The notes under the pieces: model-generated
Databases searched by the model: none
The model's input: only the letters and a program-made list of their open reading frames with translations
What the model was told of the DNA's origin: nothing
Position numbers and translations under genes: made by a program
In this document: in pieces, positions 45,746 through 58,266 of the stretch
Layout: the number at the start of each line of letters is the position of its first letter
Numbering within the stretch: the first letter of the stretch is position 1
DNA from: Nageia nagi
Lineage: Eukaryota; Pinophyta
Reading direction: 5' to 3'
NCBI GenBank assembly: GCA_050084985.1
Contig: JBITNC010000001.1
Location: 138,198,001-138,262,000 of the forward strand
DNA length: 64,000 nucleotides

Positions 45746-48439
45746 AACTAAGACCTTCTTGAAGGCAATGTGTGAACAACTTTTAAAAAATTTCAACAAG
45801 AAAGATTAATTAATTTTCATAAAATAATTGCAAGTGATGTTAAAGTTTTTGTGTACAATTATTAAAGAATATTCATATTCATGTCAACTATTATCAACAA
45901 TAATTGTTGAGAAAGTTGTAAGATAAATACAAAAGAAGACTTTAAGTTAAATAGTTTAAGTATTTATCAACTTAATTTGATAATTGTTCTTAGTGGTGAT
46001 GAACCTCAAAAGTATTTATGTAAAAAATTCATGGAAATGATTTATAATCATAACATAATAAGTGTCTTTACAACATTAAAATAATGAAATATTGCAAAAA
46101 TTAGCAATCTAAAATCAAACATAAGAAATAACACTAAAAGGCAACACCATTTAATTCATATTCAAAAACTACATATAGTTGTAATAAATAACTATACAAT
46201 ACAAGCACATTGAATACAACCTCACAACCCTTTATTCTAATAATGTAATAAAATGTGTTAATGATATAGCTAACTACTTAAAAATATTAAGTAGCTACAA
46301 TGTCTTGATATGATGCCATAATCTTCTTAATGGATATATACCTATAAATAAAATGGACTGGTATGAGAAAATGAGGATGGTAAAGAGAAATATGATATGA
46401 GATGGAAATGTGCTATGAGAAAAATATAAGTACCTATCAACCTTAGTTTGTCTCACCCTTTTGGGCATTTATTTTTTCTTATTTTCTTCTTTGTACTTTA
46501 TTCCTTGTATGAGGGGAACCATATCCATGTATTATTGGGTATCAAAAAGGGTAGGCTCATGGAATGTTTGAAGGAGAATAAATTTATTCCTTGCTTCATA
46601 TTCAACACTTCTTAGTTCATGTGATGTTATTACCTTCAACATTGCAAAAGATCCTACAACTTATAACAAGTGATGATATTTATCCATATTATTTTATGAA
46701 GACTCTAAAATTGGTTTCATTAAATTTGCAAGTTGTTCCTTAAGCTAATATCTGATGATTTTACCTATCTACTTTAGGTCTACATCTATCCACTTTGTCT
46801 TCCCTCTATTAGAAAACATATTTCTTGTGTCTATTTCTATTTAAATTCTATCTATTTTTCCAATGTACCATAAGCCTCTAGATTTTATTAATCTTTTCAC
46901 TAAAATTTACATTTGATCTTGGGTTTTGATCATGTAAGTACTCATAGTTATTCCTGAGGGTTTGGTAAACTATGTCTTTTGCCCCTCTATAAATATAATA
47001 AATCACTTGTATTCTTAAATCATAATTTAGTTCAAAGACTATTTTTAACTTATCAACTTAATGAAATAAATTATCAAACAAGTCATCTTATTTTTTGAAT
47101 AAAGAGTCTACTATATCCCTTATCTATTTGAATTTTTTAAATAGTACTTGATATACAAAAGTGCTTGAGATACTTTGTTATCAATTTAAATTTCATCAGT
47201 ACCTATTTGAGCACCTTCTTATTTATCTTGTTGTACTATTTCATTTAGTTGAGATATATGATCTTGAAATGTTTCCCCTTCTTAAACAATTGCTATACTC
47301 TCAACATTTGGTATACTAATATAAAAGAATTTATTTATTTCCTTGGATTTCCCTTGATTAATGATAATTACCTTCCCTTTTTCCTTATCTCCAAGTCTAG
47401 CCTATTGCTTGCTAGTTATTAACCCACACCATTATCAACCTTCTCTTTCCATGTAGATGAATATTGAACCTAATTTTCCTAACTTTGAGACCTATTTGCA
47501 TGAGATGATATTTTATTTTTAGGAAATTAAGATGTATTAGGTCAATATGTCATTTTATTGATAGGAAAAAGAGTTGTATTAGGTGAAGGTATCTTTGTAT
47601 TACTAGGAAAATTAGTTATATTATTTAATGAGTTTATTATTTCCAAAACATGCTTGCATGTGTTACCTCGCAAGGCCCATTGGTAATTGCATGTGTAAAA
47701 CTATTCACCATGTCGGGTAACAAGATATTTATTTTATGGATTTGATTGACTCCTTATCCAGTATGAAGCAACAACATCTTTATGAGGGACACAATGACAA
47801 TATGTTATCATAAGATACTTCTCTAATGAACTTTATAGACTCTTATCCTTCTTATAATTATTTCAAATCCCAAGTTTCTTCAATTTATCCCTATTTCTAA
47901 AATATGGCTCAAATAATTTGATTAGAGTGTAAAGTAACAAATCCATTCTTTTGTCACATATTTTTGCTTTATCACATAAAAAATTAGCTTTCAAGAAATA
48001 ATAGTACAACTCATAAAGACTTCACAATTGAAAAATGTATAAGACAAGTATGGTATATGTGAACTTACAATACTATCACTATCAATCCAATTCTAAGTAA
48101 ATTAGTTTATAAAAAGCCTCTCTTAATGGAAATCAATGTAAAACTTAGATAAACTACTCTCATAGATGCATCATCCTTACAATTATGCATTATTTCACCT
48201 AATTTTGAAAATATAAGTCTCCCAAGATCTTTACTTTATGTATACTTGTAGATAAATTTTAACCATATTCATCTCATATGCCACACATACAACAAATGCT
48301 TGCAATTAAATACTCCCATTTACATACATGTAATAATAAAAATAAACGTTTAATATAAACATGATAAAATGCAACTTATTTAAAATAAAATAAAACTATT
48401 TCAATTTATTTTAGATATTTTTAAATAATATAGAGAAAA
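45746..48439. other. Unassigned AT-rich DNA
   Basis: No protein family is recognised on either strand. Short minus-strand frames near 46500-46640 (HELRSVEYEARNKFI) look slightly protein-like but match nothing I know. Confidence 0.3.
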
Positions 48440-49140
48440 TAAAACCCAATGGCCTAAATTTCTATAGCAGCATTATCAATCATAAATGCTCTCACTCCAA
48501 CTTGGTTTTTGTTTTCAACAATGATCATATAAAATTTATAACCACTCAGTTGTGTCATAAATAAAATTTTGATATGTGAAAACCCATGCCACAAGTACAC
48601 CACTTTCTTGGGCATCAAAGACAAATCAACCATGCCCAAAAAATTTCAAATTTATAAGTTTGAAAATACTTACACCATACATATTTGTAATAAACATTGA
48701 ATCTATTTCATTGATTTTTTTATGAGATAATGACACCATCTTCTCAATATTCCATTTTATTCGAATAGCAATAAAAAATTCATTGTTTGCATGGGAAGGC
48801 TTATTATATATGAAACAATTATTCTTTTCATCCTCAAACCAAAGGTTGGTGCTCATAGAATCATTTTTATGCTTTCGTACCTTGCCCCTATTCAATTTAT
48901 TTGATATGTTCACAACATATTTATTTAGTATGCAAGTGTCTCAAATTGTGAATACCTATTGAAAATGTTCATTTAATAATTACCCATTACATGTGGTGTC
49001 AACTCCAACACCAATTGTTAGTAAGGACTCAATCATTGATAGGGTCTCTTTGGATATACATGGAGCAAATTTGACCCTACCATTTTTTTCTTGTATCATG
49101 TACTCCATGGTAAAGTTGTTTAGTCAATTAAATATGTTCA
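48440..49140 (-). pseudogene. MULE (Mutator-like) transposase remnant
   Basis: Read on the minus strand, the relic gives LLTIGVGVDTTCNG (about 49020), LWFEDEKNNCFIYNKPSHAN (about 48850), RIKWNIEKMVSLSHKKINEI and DSMFITNMYGVSIFKL. After a frameshift comes FVFDAQESGVLVAWVFTYQN, then DTTEWL, and after another shift FMIDNAAIEI. This follows the plant MULE transposase core, which has ..W.L.WM..FGHK..L.LDSTFGTN.Y.YPL.TLLVFD..QNG.PVAW..TS and later FI.DDA.AEI. The first catalytic aspartate (in DSMF) and the one in MIDNA appear kept. Two shifts and several stops make it dead. No terminal inverted repeats or 9-bp duplication were identified. Confidence 0.75.
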
Positions 49141-50130
49141 AATTTATTATATGTGATGAATGGAACTTCTGATAAAGTTTTGTATACCCTCATAATAAAA
49201 TGAAATTGACAACCCCTTTTATGAATAAACAACCTCTTACATTTTAGGGGAGGTGGATTGTCTCAATTATCCATATAACCATAAGAATGCTTATAACTAC
49301 ATATAAAATAAAGATATTAGAAGCATATTATGAAAAAAAGATAATCATGTATTACATGAATTGGAAATAAACATAGATACTTACATTCCACATATTATTT
49401 CCTTTGACTTATAATTACCTTCCTAAGAATTTTTATTTTTTATTTTGGTATAAAAATGTGCATTATGCATCAACATTAGATTCTTCACCCTTTTTGAAAT
49501 CATCTAACCTGCATAAAGGTCAAGCTTACCATGCATTTAATTTCTATATAGGTTAAATCGTTATGATAAAAAAGTTATTTTCCATGGATATCTTATACAT
49601 GCATATTCAAATTTTATGTCATTTCAATGTTAATACCATTGTGTATGAACTTATCAATATATAGAATAAACTTAGTTCCAAAAATTGTTAACAACATAAA
49701 CAAGAATATAATCAATATATTAATCTTTTTGTCCCTATAGGGTTATTATAAACATAACTATAACTATTAACAACTAGAACATTAGCCTAAAGACTACCAT
49801 TTTAAAACAAACATACTGTTAAAGTGTTTGATCTTATACATGAAAGAAATACAAAAGACCAAATGAAAAATAAATATTCTTGTATGTTCTCTTTTTGAAA
49901 GATTGAATGGAATAATTCAATATAGTATCATGTATGTATAGATGATGCAAACATAGTGACATGGATAACAAAGATCAAAGGATATGAACATAAATATTTT
50001 TTTTGGAAAGGCCTAAAACCAACTCTACAACCTTTTTTAATATTCTTATAGCATGTTCCATCTTGGGAGCTCTAGAAAAGGGTATGAACAACAATCAAAA
50101 ATTATTTTAAAATGGTTTTCCATTAGCTAA
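49141..50130. other. Unassigned AT-rich DNA
   Basis: This is the upstream side of the MULE relic. No N-terminal zinc-finger domain of a MULE protein could be read, and no other gene is seen. Confidence 0.3.
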
Positions 50131-50135
50131 CATGT

Positions 50136-50350
50136 ATGCAAAATATGCCTAATAATTATTTGACAAGTTTCATGATGCAAATACAATATCATAGAATGCC
50201 ATCATTGGAAGATATGCAATTCATGGCTACAACATGCATGAAAAATATGAAACAAAATGGGTTTTCTGAAAATGCTCTAGAGACATTTATTAATATTCAA
50301 TTGTCAAATGTTAAGAGAAAGGATGTCACCTTTACCAACATTCTTCCAAC
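50136..50350 (+). pseudogene. PPR (pentatricopeptide repeat) protein fragment
   Basis: The frame reads HRMPSLEDMQFMATTCMKN, then QNGFSENALETFINIQLSN, VKRKDVTFTNILPTC. This matches about two units of a plant PLS-type PPR protein, where ..MP.RDVVSW..MI.GY.QNG...EAL..F..MQ..GVKPD.VTF..(I/V)LPAC is usual. PPR proteins bind organelle RNA and guide editing, splicing or stability. After ILPTC the frame continues to 50519 without PPR features. There is no flanking PPR array, start or C-terminal domain, so this is an isolated gene scrap, perhaps carried by a mobile element. Confidence 0.65.
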
Positions 50351-50424
50351 ATGTCCCATAATGATTTTTCAAACAAATATTATCCTTGTTTTCATCCAAT
50401 GTTGTTGTTGTGATTTTCCTATTA

Positions 50425-50690
50425 GATATGCATGCATAATATCAAAGAATACAAAAGGCCTAGATAGTATTTGGCAACATGCATGTAAATTATATAAGAA
50501 AATAGAAAACCCCAAATAATATTTCATAATATGCAATCAAAATGTTGAAGAAAACATAAGGCCTAGAAAGTATTTGATAACATGCATGCAAAATATCAAT
50601 GAAAATGGAAGGACTAGATAGATTTGAAATTATGCATGCAAAATATCAAAGAAAAAAAAAGGGCTAGATACTATTTTATGAGAAGTTATC
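50425..50690. repeat. Tandem array, unit about 60-65 bp
   Basis: Four or five copies contain ATGCATGCAAAATATCAA followed by GAAAA..AAGGCCTAGATAGTATTTG. The third copy is shortened. It starts near the end of the PPR-derived open frame. Confidence 0.8.
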
Positions 50691-51690
50691 AAGTTATATG
50701 ATATGCATGCACTTTCAGTTATAATTAGGATGATTGAAAGGTTCAAGCTTCTAAATCAATCTGAGTTGGTGAGAAAAATTGAGATATTCATTGATAGATA
50801 GTGTGATAACTTCAATATATATTGCACACTAAATGTTGGGTGTATAAACTATATAATGGGTGTATATGTTTAAATAGTGTACATTTATAGTTTATTTTTA
50901 TTTATTTTTTAAATAGCTAAACTACATGCATATATGAAATTATATAACCTAGGTGTATATGATTATCAAAAAAATTATCTTTAAAAAATGATTCAAGCCA
51001 TCTTGTAAAAAATTATTGATTATATACATATGAAATTTATGTATCATATGCACCCGAAATTTATGATTTATATATCCCCAAAAGATACATGAGTAGAGCA
51101 AAGGAATTGGGCCATCAACAATGAATCAATTTTGATAGGAAATTGTGGGAATATATAGTTTTTAGGAAATAAGTCATTGAAAAATGGACAAGGGCATCCT
51201 ATGAAAAAAATAATTATATATGCCTAAGATAAATGATTTATATATGCCCATAATTTATCTTTTATATACACCCATAATATAGTCAAGTAGATTGAGGGAA
51301 TTAGTGGAATGCTTCTCATATATGCCTAATGTTATTCTTATATATGTCTAATATTTGTGGTCAAATTTGGGCCTATGATATACTCTTCATGTCCTATGTC
51401 ACACTAAACTATTGGGTAGTCTAGATGATAAAAATCTATCAACCAACTATGAATTTATATATGGCATGAAGTTGTTCTTCATGAAAATTCTTAATTTGAA
51501 GACTCCCATAATGGTAAATAAAAATAGGGATCCCATATGATGTCCTCCTCTTCTAGGAGATATATGAGGTGATGCACTCTTTCACACCATGAGAAATACC
51601 TACCTAATGAATAGTTTTCCACCTAAACCAACGGGTATCCTTCAAATATTACTTTTATCAATTTATGTGAATGATATCAATATGTTTTCA
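50691..51690. other. Unassigned AT-rich DNA
   Basis: Words such as GGGTGTATA and TATATGCCCATAA recur at 50830-51360 and recall the block at 44765-45060, so part of this may be a diverged copy of that repeat. No gene is seen. Confidence 0.35.
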
Positions 51691-51699
51691 ATTATCTTA

Positions 51700-52445
51700 A
51701 AGATGGTTTTATTCTTGTTACCTTTGATCATAATACTAGAATTAGACATAAAAAGCTAGCAACAAAGTATGTCATCATAGGTGATTTGTTGTATAGAAGG
51801 TCTTTTGATGGTGTTCTTCTTAGATGTTTCATGAGGCATGAAGTAGACATAGCCCTTCACCAATCTCATGATGGTGAATGTGGCATACACTTTAGTGCTA
51901 AATTTATTTATCAAAAATTGCTTACACTAGGTTATTATTTGCCTACTATGCTTGAAGATTGTGAATTACATATCAAGAAATATGAATGATATCAAAAGAA
52001 TTCTAATATTCAACCGTACCCTTCTCAATATTTGATTCTATTGTGTCTCCTTATCCTTTTTCTATTAGGACACTTGATTTTATTGATACAATTAACCCTA
52101 TTTCAAGAGATGGCCATAATTTTATCATTATAGCTATAGAATATTTCATAAAATAGGTGGAGGCTATACCCATGAAATCTGCAAAAGGAGGTAATATTGT
52201 TGAATTTATTATTGAGTTTATCATTTATATATATGGTTTGCCTTCTAAATTATTCATGGATAATTGTACTAGCTTTAAAGGTAATGAAGTTAGAGAACTT
52301 TTTGTTAAATATCATATTGAATGAAAGTTCTCTACTTGAGATATACTAGTATACTCATATGACCATACTATAGTAAAAATGAATGAGCAAGTATATTTCC
52401 CCCATTCTTCACAAAAAAAAGCTATGAAGGTCCTAATAAAGTTGT
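51700..52445 (+). pseudogene. Ty3/gypsy integrase remnant
   Basis: The zinc-binding part reads YVIIGDLLYRRSFDGVLLRC, then HQSHDGECGIHFSAKFIYQK, LLTLGYYLPTM, with the H...H...C pattern partly kept. The catalytic core follows after a frameshift: LDFIDTINPISRDGHNFIII, AIEYFIK, stop, VEAIPMKSAKGGNIVEF, IYGLPSKLFMDNCTSF. The first two aspartates (in LDFID and MDNC) are present; the stop after FIK replaces the usual tryptophan. Homology ends near 52445 before the third catalytic residue. The protein is close to the 61.4 kb copy in its zinc part. This is probably the pol end of the old element whose 3' LTR begins at 55037. Confidence 0.8.
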
Positions 52446-52639
52446 GCTAGGATGCATGGAGCCCATGCATGTACCTCCCCATGTAATAGAATACCTTTAA
52501 TCATAGGAATGAAACATGTATGTAAGCACTCATAGTTCTTATCACTATACAAGATAGTGTCGATAAGAACCACCATATATGTTTAAAAAAACCTAGTATT
52601 GTTAATCTCCTTTTGGGTAATATACATTGTATCATGAAG

Positions 52640-53016
52640 TAGGGCACCTTCTTCCACTATTGTTAGTATCAAATTCCCATGAAATAATAGCAATGATCCT
52701 CCATTTGCTCCATAAAGGATATGATCCTCTAAATAATTGTATCCTTCATAGGTACTTAGAGTATGCAATGAATGTTAGTGAGTGTGATGGTGATTTCACC
52801 TATAGAAAGGTGAAATATGTTGATATCATCACCTCAATGCTCCATGAGTATAGTAATAAAATGCTTATCACAAGAGGCATTAAGGGTGTGTCTCATGTGA
52901 CTCAAACTCGAAGCCTCTAAGTGCTCCCTCTCCTCTATAGTAAATGCAAACCCACCAATAATGTCCATAGCTAGAATCCATAGCTCACACTTCATTAGGT
53001 AAGCTTGATCTTGCAT
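52640..53016 (-). pseudogene. Plant mobile domain (PMD/MAIN-like) protein remnant
   Basis: On the minus strand one frame reads LEASSLSHMRHTLNASCDKH, FITILMEH, stop, GDDINIFHLSIGEITITLTN, IHCIL, stop, VPMKDTII. This matches the start of the plant mobile domain, where ..L..LVERW....TFHLP.GE.TITL.DV..(I/L)L.LP..G is typical. The domain occurs in MAIN-type aminotransferase-like host proteins and in transposon-borne copies. The stops sit where relatives have W and R. It lies in antisense orientation beside a gypsy integrase remnant, so it was probably inserted there or carried by another element. Only about 120 residues remain. Confidence 0.55.
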
Positions 53017-54229
53017 CTATGAAGATAATTCAAAGGTAAACTTCCAAGTATGTAAATAAAAACTTAACATATAAGTTATACTTAACTTATATCTTAAACA
53101 AATAATATTGTTTTGACAAACATTAAAGTGCAACATACAAGTTATTTAGTACAATTTCAATTTTTAAATTTTTAGAGCCTACTATTTTCCCAATGATGAT
53201 GCTTGAAACCAAGTGACATTGCCAAGAAATACATAAAATGTTTTTGAAAATTGAAAAACCCACCAAATTTTTCTTAATGTTTAAAATAAAAATTATGTTT
53301 CTTCCCCTCCATGCAGAGTAAAAACATTTATGTGCTTTATTATCTAAACATTTGATAAGTTAATAAATTTAGACAAAACTAGTTCAAATAAAAAAAATAA
53401 TTTGCTAAATATATTTAATTTTATACATAATCACTAAAATAAGAAAAAATTGGGTACTTGATTATCCTTGCTCAAAGAATGTACAACCAATGCCCTATGG
53501 CCCTCATTTGATGTAATTTGTTGACATGGTGATGATTCCTACTCCTAAATTGATATAGCTACCTTACCTAGTAATAATGGCCTAGAAATACACTCGCTAT
53601 AGGACTAGAGCTTCAAAGTGCAATTATGTAATAATAAAAATAAAATGAGTTTGAAGGTATTTATGAAATTGACATTAAATTATTTTCTTCCAATGTACAA
53701 TGAGTGAATGCAAAATTTAATTTTGACTATATTTTTGTTGCATATGTGACAAATGTAAAAGCATGGATTATTTTTTATTTTTATTAAATTAATATGTCTA
53801 AGCGATGTCGCTAGGGCCTGATAAGAACCACTCATTACAAGAATTTAAAAATGGTAGAATTGGTCTTTTGTTTTCACATACAAAGCTTATTTGGTAAAAA
53901 TTGATAGTTGTTGCTTCAAAAGTGCACAATATTTAGAAAAATGTAAATTGGGACAAGTTGGACCAAATTGTGAGAAATGGTCATAAAATTTTGAAAAGGG
54001 ATATTGATATAGAAAATTAAGATGCATTTTCAGTGATTCCATGAATATCAAATTAATATGTTTTAATTGAGAAATTTATGATTAAAAATCTCAAGCATGG
54101 CCACTCAGGGCATATGATATTTTCAACAAATGATTGATAGAGCCCTTAAATTGGGGAAATAAGTTGATAATGATTAATAGATTGATTTTTTTAATCTTGT
54201 TCATGATACAATTAAAATTTGGAAATTGA
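53017..54229. other. Unassigned AT-rich DNA
   Basis: No coding region is seen. It probably includes 3' non-coding sequence of the old gypsy element and perhaps flank of the inserted plant mobile domain relic. Confidence 0.3.
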
Positions 54230-54672
54230 TCTTGGCCAATGCATGTATTTGTATGATGTATTCCAAGGTTACCATTTATTTGAGATGATATCTAGAAGTT
54301 GTTCTTGATCAATGCATATGATTGGGTAGTGTACATCAAGCTCAACTTGTGTATGTTAATAAGTTATTCTTGTTCAATGCATGCAATTGGGTAGTTTGAA
54401 TCAAGTTTAATTTTGTAATGAGTTGTCCTTTGTCAATACATACAATTGGATGGTGTACATCAAGTTTAGTTCAATTTTGTTAATGATATATGTTAATTGG
54501 TAAGCCCTCATCATTAAATTGAGGCAACATGCACTTCTTAATTAGAGGAACTAATTGGTAAGCCCTAATTATTAAGTTGATTTTGCAAGTCCTTCTTAAC
54601 CAAAGACATTAATTAGTGAGCTCTCATCATTAAGTTGAGGAAACAAGTATTTTTTAACTAGAGCCAATCTCT
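54230..54672. repeat. Two adjacent minisatellites in a gypsy 3' non-coding region
   Basis: At 54230-54490, about four units of 60-65 bp contain TTGTTCTTGATCAATGCAT(A/G), then ATTGGGTAGTGTACATCAAG. At 54490-54672, three units of about 65 bp contain AATTGGTAAGCCCTCATCAT, TAAGTTGAGG and TTCTTAA. The two monomers are unrelated. Both lie upstream of the polypurine tract at 55023. Confidence 0.8.
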
Positions 54673-55022
54673 TGACATACTCTTGTTAGGTAAGCCATTG
54701 AAGATAGGTTTGATTTCTTATTCTTTTTTTTATTTATATATGATATTATGTTTAATATCTATATTTAAGATATTAGATATGGAAAATTTTATTTTTTTAA
54801 GTTGGTTGTAGGTTCCTTTATCTTTTTCTTAGGTTGCTCCTATGATGAGTGGTCCATCATGTTGCAACCAAGCCAATGAGGGGGTAAAATATTAGTAAAA
54901 ACTAGGGCATCCAAACTTGATGTCATGAAGATATAATTCAAGGAGCATTCTCTTACTTGATGTTGTTATACTTTGAATTTATGCTTTGATTTCCTTTTAT
55001 TCGAAAAGTATCAAATCATATT

Positions 55023-55036
55023 CAAAGTGGAGAATT
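55023..55036 (+). promoter_or_regulatory. Polypurine tract of the oldest gypsy element
   Basis: CAAAGTGGAGAATT directly precedes the LTR start TGTTAACACC. It resembles CCAAAGTGGGGCATT before the LTR at 62620. Confidence 0.65.
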
Positions 55037-55888
55037 TGTTAACACCTAAAAATGAGTTTTAATTTAATTAAAATATACCTTTTAGGTATTTGAAATGATT
55101 TATTTAATTAAGTGATTTAATACCCTTTTATTATTCACATTCAACTACTTTTATATTTTATGATAACATGTCAACCCAAACGTAAGCCCAAAAATTAGCC
55201 TTGGCACTTGTGCACCATAAGCCCAAGGAGGAGCCTTAGCACTAGACCTGCTATCTATAAAAGTGGAAGCATTTTGCATGAGAAATCATGACATGATATG
55301 GAATCATTGATAGATGGTAATATATGATCATATTGATTAGTGTTTCTTAATTCCACCTATCATATCTATATTTTTGTTATAATTTGAATTTTATATTCCT
55401 ATGATCATTCATCTAATCAAGTACAATTATTCAAGCTTTGATGAGAGTTTGGCCATGACAACCTTGTATTTGACAATTTTTAGGAGAGCATAGTGATTTT
55501 GTTTTATTCTAGGTGATGGTGCTCTTTAGAGGATACATTGGTAGAACTATTTTGTGGGAAGGGCTCATCATATATCGAATTTCAATTTATTATTGCTCAT
55601 GATCATCATGACAAGTAACATAATAGGTTTGTATGTTCATTAATCTAGGTTTGATTGGTTAAGGTCAATTAGGCTACTTCAATCATTATCATATATTTCA
55701 TATTACTACAATATTACTATAATTTTGTTTTTATTTCGTATAATTGAATATATCAAATAACCATAATAAATTATTATTTTAGTTATAATAACATCATTAA
55801 TGAAATGTGGCCTAGAGTGACATGCAATATAATATACTTTTTTGGTAATTTATATTTCATTATATTTTACAACAATATTCACATTGAA
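55037..55888 (+). repeat. 3' LTR of the oldest gypsy element, cut by a later insertion
   Basis: It starts TGTTAACACCTAAAAATGAG after a polypurine tract. A TATA-like TATAAAAG is at 55256-55263. The LTR is interrupted after base 55893 by the element that starts at 55894; its continuation should begin at 63396 with the duplicated GTATC. Its far end is not identified, and its 5' LTR is not found in the window. Confidence 0.6.
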
Positions 55889-55893
55889 GTATC

Positions 55894-56673
55894 TGTTATC
55901 ACCTAAAATTAATTTATGCATTTAATTAATACATTAAGAAAGATATGCCCACACTTATACACATTTAGTTTAAGAATATTAATGTTATTTTGGATATGAT
56001 CAATATATATAATTGACTTACTATATTCTTGTTCATGTAGGTACACGCCAACCTAAGGAGTAGGTCATATTATTATCTATATAAATAGGGATCTAACAGT
56101 AAGTCCACATCAAGGAGATATATGATCCCATATTTGGTCTTAATGATGGTAGTTCTTTAGGTGTATTTTGACACTGCCATTCAAGATTACGTTTGTGTAC
56201 TTCCTTATGTGAGCATCATGATAATTGTTAGCTTATTTGAGTACCAAATATAGGTCATCAAGAGTCTATGTGGAGGCATAGAATTAGTTTGGAATGGAAT
56301 ACAATTTAATGAACACCACTGATGCCCCTCTATAGAAAAAAATAAACCATTAATGCTCCTTCTAAACACAAAATAGATCATCCATGACCCTCTTTTTGTA
56401 TCATCTTGCTCCACAACTTCAAGTGCAAACTTTGTTAGTTGTTGAGGCTTCATCATTACCTTCTTTTCATCGATATCAAGTACATTCTATGAGGTAAGTA
56501 CACAAACTCAATCTTGTTTGGTAATGTCATTTTGATTCTATTTATTCATTATCTTCTATATCAGATTGTCTTATTATAAATTGCTATTTGTTAGCTTAGA
56601 ATTTACAAATATTCCTTCAGGACTATAGATATTCATTTATTTGTATTCTTGAATACACTTTTATTTGTAAACA
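55894..56673 (+). repeat. 5' LTR
   Basis: It starts TGTTATCACCTAAAATT and ends TGTAAACA. A TATA box TATATAAATAG is at 56078-56088, the likely promoter of the element transcript. It pairs with 62620-63395 over its whole length. Confidence 0.93.
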
Positions 56674-56676
56674 TTT

Positions 56677-56692
56677 TGGTGAACCTGATGTG
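56677..56692 (+). promoter_or_regulatory. Primer binding site
   Basis: TGGTGAACCTGATGTG begins three bases after the LTR. It starts with TGG as expected for pairing with a tRNA CCA end. The 12.8 kb relative has TTGTGAACTCAATG at the same place. I could not assign the tRNA; it is not the methionine initiator. Confidence 0.6.
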
Positions 56693-56767
56693 AAATCATA
56701 AGTAGTTGTGCTAAAACCTTAGGGTTTTAGTTAGGACTAATAAGTAATTTTGTGAGTTGTTTTAGAT

Positions 56768-58266
56768 ATGGATCAGTTAAGAGTATTCTTGCAAAGTCTT
56801 TCAAGAAGAGATCTTGATGAGCTATGAGGAGATATTTAGCATGATGGACCAAAAGCATATAATGAAGAAGTTGACCATGATGATGGAAGAAATAATGATC
56901 ACATTCAAGCTACTATTAAGGGTATGCAAAGAAAAATTAATTAGCTAGAAAAAGGATCAGTTCAATCAGATAATTTAATTGAGTTTGGTAGCCCTCTATG
57001 TGATGAGATCCATTTATGCATGCCACTATCAGATTATAAAGATCCTAAGTTTTATAAGTTCAACAAGGAGGGAGATATTAGGAGACATTTGCAAGGGTTT
57101 AAATATGAGTGTGAGCTTGAAATCAAGTGGATTCAAGATTACAAGTGAAGTTATTTCCTCATAGTTTGGAAGGAGAGGCTCATGAATGGTTCTATTCTCT
57201 ACCTGAAAGGTTAGTTACAACATTTTGAGAATTGAGCAACTTATTTCTAGAATAGTATAAGCATAATATCAAACATGAAGTCATGGTTTCAGATCTATGT
57301 GTTATGAGACAAGGTAGTAATGAAAGTATTGAAAAATTTGTTGTACGATTCAAGAAGACATGGCAACAAATCAAAACAAAGCTAATAGAAAAAGAGGTAA
57401 ATAATATCTTCAAGTATGCTATCATATTTTCCTTGCAATCTTATGTCATTGATTATACACATATAACATTTTTTGATATGACATATAAGCTATTAGAAAA
57501 AGAAAAAGCCCTTGTGCAATTAGGTCTTGTGAAGTATCAAGATGGTGAAAAACCTAGGGCCAAGGATAAGCAACTACAATCACCAAAGAAAGATAAATCC
57601 ACTCATGTGGTAGAAAAGGTGGATGAAAATAAAGAAAAGAAATTCATAAAGTTTCCTATACCTCCCAAGTTTATATTGAAAGATCTAATTGCAAAGGGAC
57701 TATTACAACCTTTACCTAAGCAAGAGGAAGATGAGTCAGTAGAGAGGCCAGCATGGTACAAGGAAGATAGATATTATGAATATCATCAAACCAAAGGGCA
57801 TGCCACTAATGGGTGTGGAGGCCTAAGAAATAAAATACAAAGGCTCATAGAATATGGATTCTATGTGTGTCCTATCAAGGTTAAAGATATAGGGGAAGAG
57901 CAACATATCAATGTAATTTTATATGAAGAAGTATTTGTAGCACTTACAAGAGGAAGATCAAGAGTAACAACAAATCCTATCACATGTGAAAAAGAGCTTC
58001 CTAAAGACTCAAGAAGTTTTGACCTCATTGAAAAACTCAAGAATACACAAGCCAATGTTAGTTTATTTGAATTACTTCAAATTTTAGAACCTCAAAGAGA
58101 AATTATGAATCAGATTTTCGAGAATAGTCAAATAGATAGGAACATATCAATCACTACTTTTGTAGAAAAGGTAGAAATATGGAATAAAGGAGATGTTATC
58201 ACTTTTCACCCTAGTGAAAGGCCTAGCAAGTATGTGACCCAATTACATCCACCATTGTTTATTTAA
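56768..58266 (+). pseudogene. Gag of the Tat-lineage element
   Basis: ATG at 56768 opens MDQLRVFLQSLSRRDLDEL, soon followed by a stop. The capsid part reads DYKDPKFYKFNKEGDIRRH, SLEGEAHEWFYSLPERL and YKHNIKHEVMVSDLCVMRQG. From 57283 a frame of 327 codons is open to 58266: ESIEKFVVRFKKTWQQIKTK, FPIPPKFILKDLIAKGLLQP, then the zinc-knuckle-like YYEYHQTKGHATNGCGGLRN KI. In relatives the second residue of that motif is cysteine, so one zinc ligand is replaced by tyrosine. The tail (HPSERPSKYVTQLHPPLFI) leads into protease. This is the longest open gypsy frame in the window. Gag packages the element RNA. Confidence 0.88.

Noticed and set aside
52627-52920. Plus-strand 97-codon frame
   Set aside because: The minus strand of the same bases encodes the plant mobile domain relic, so this frame is its antisense shadow.
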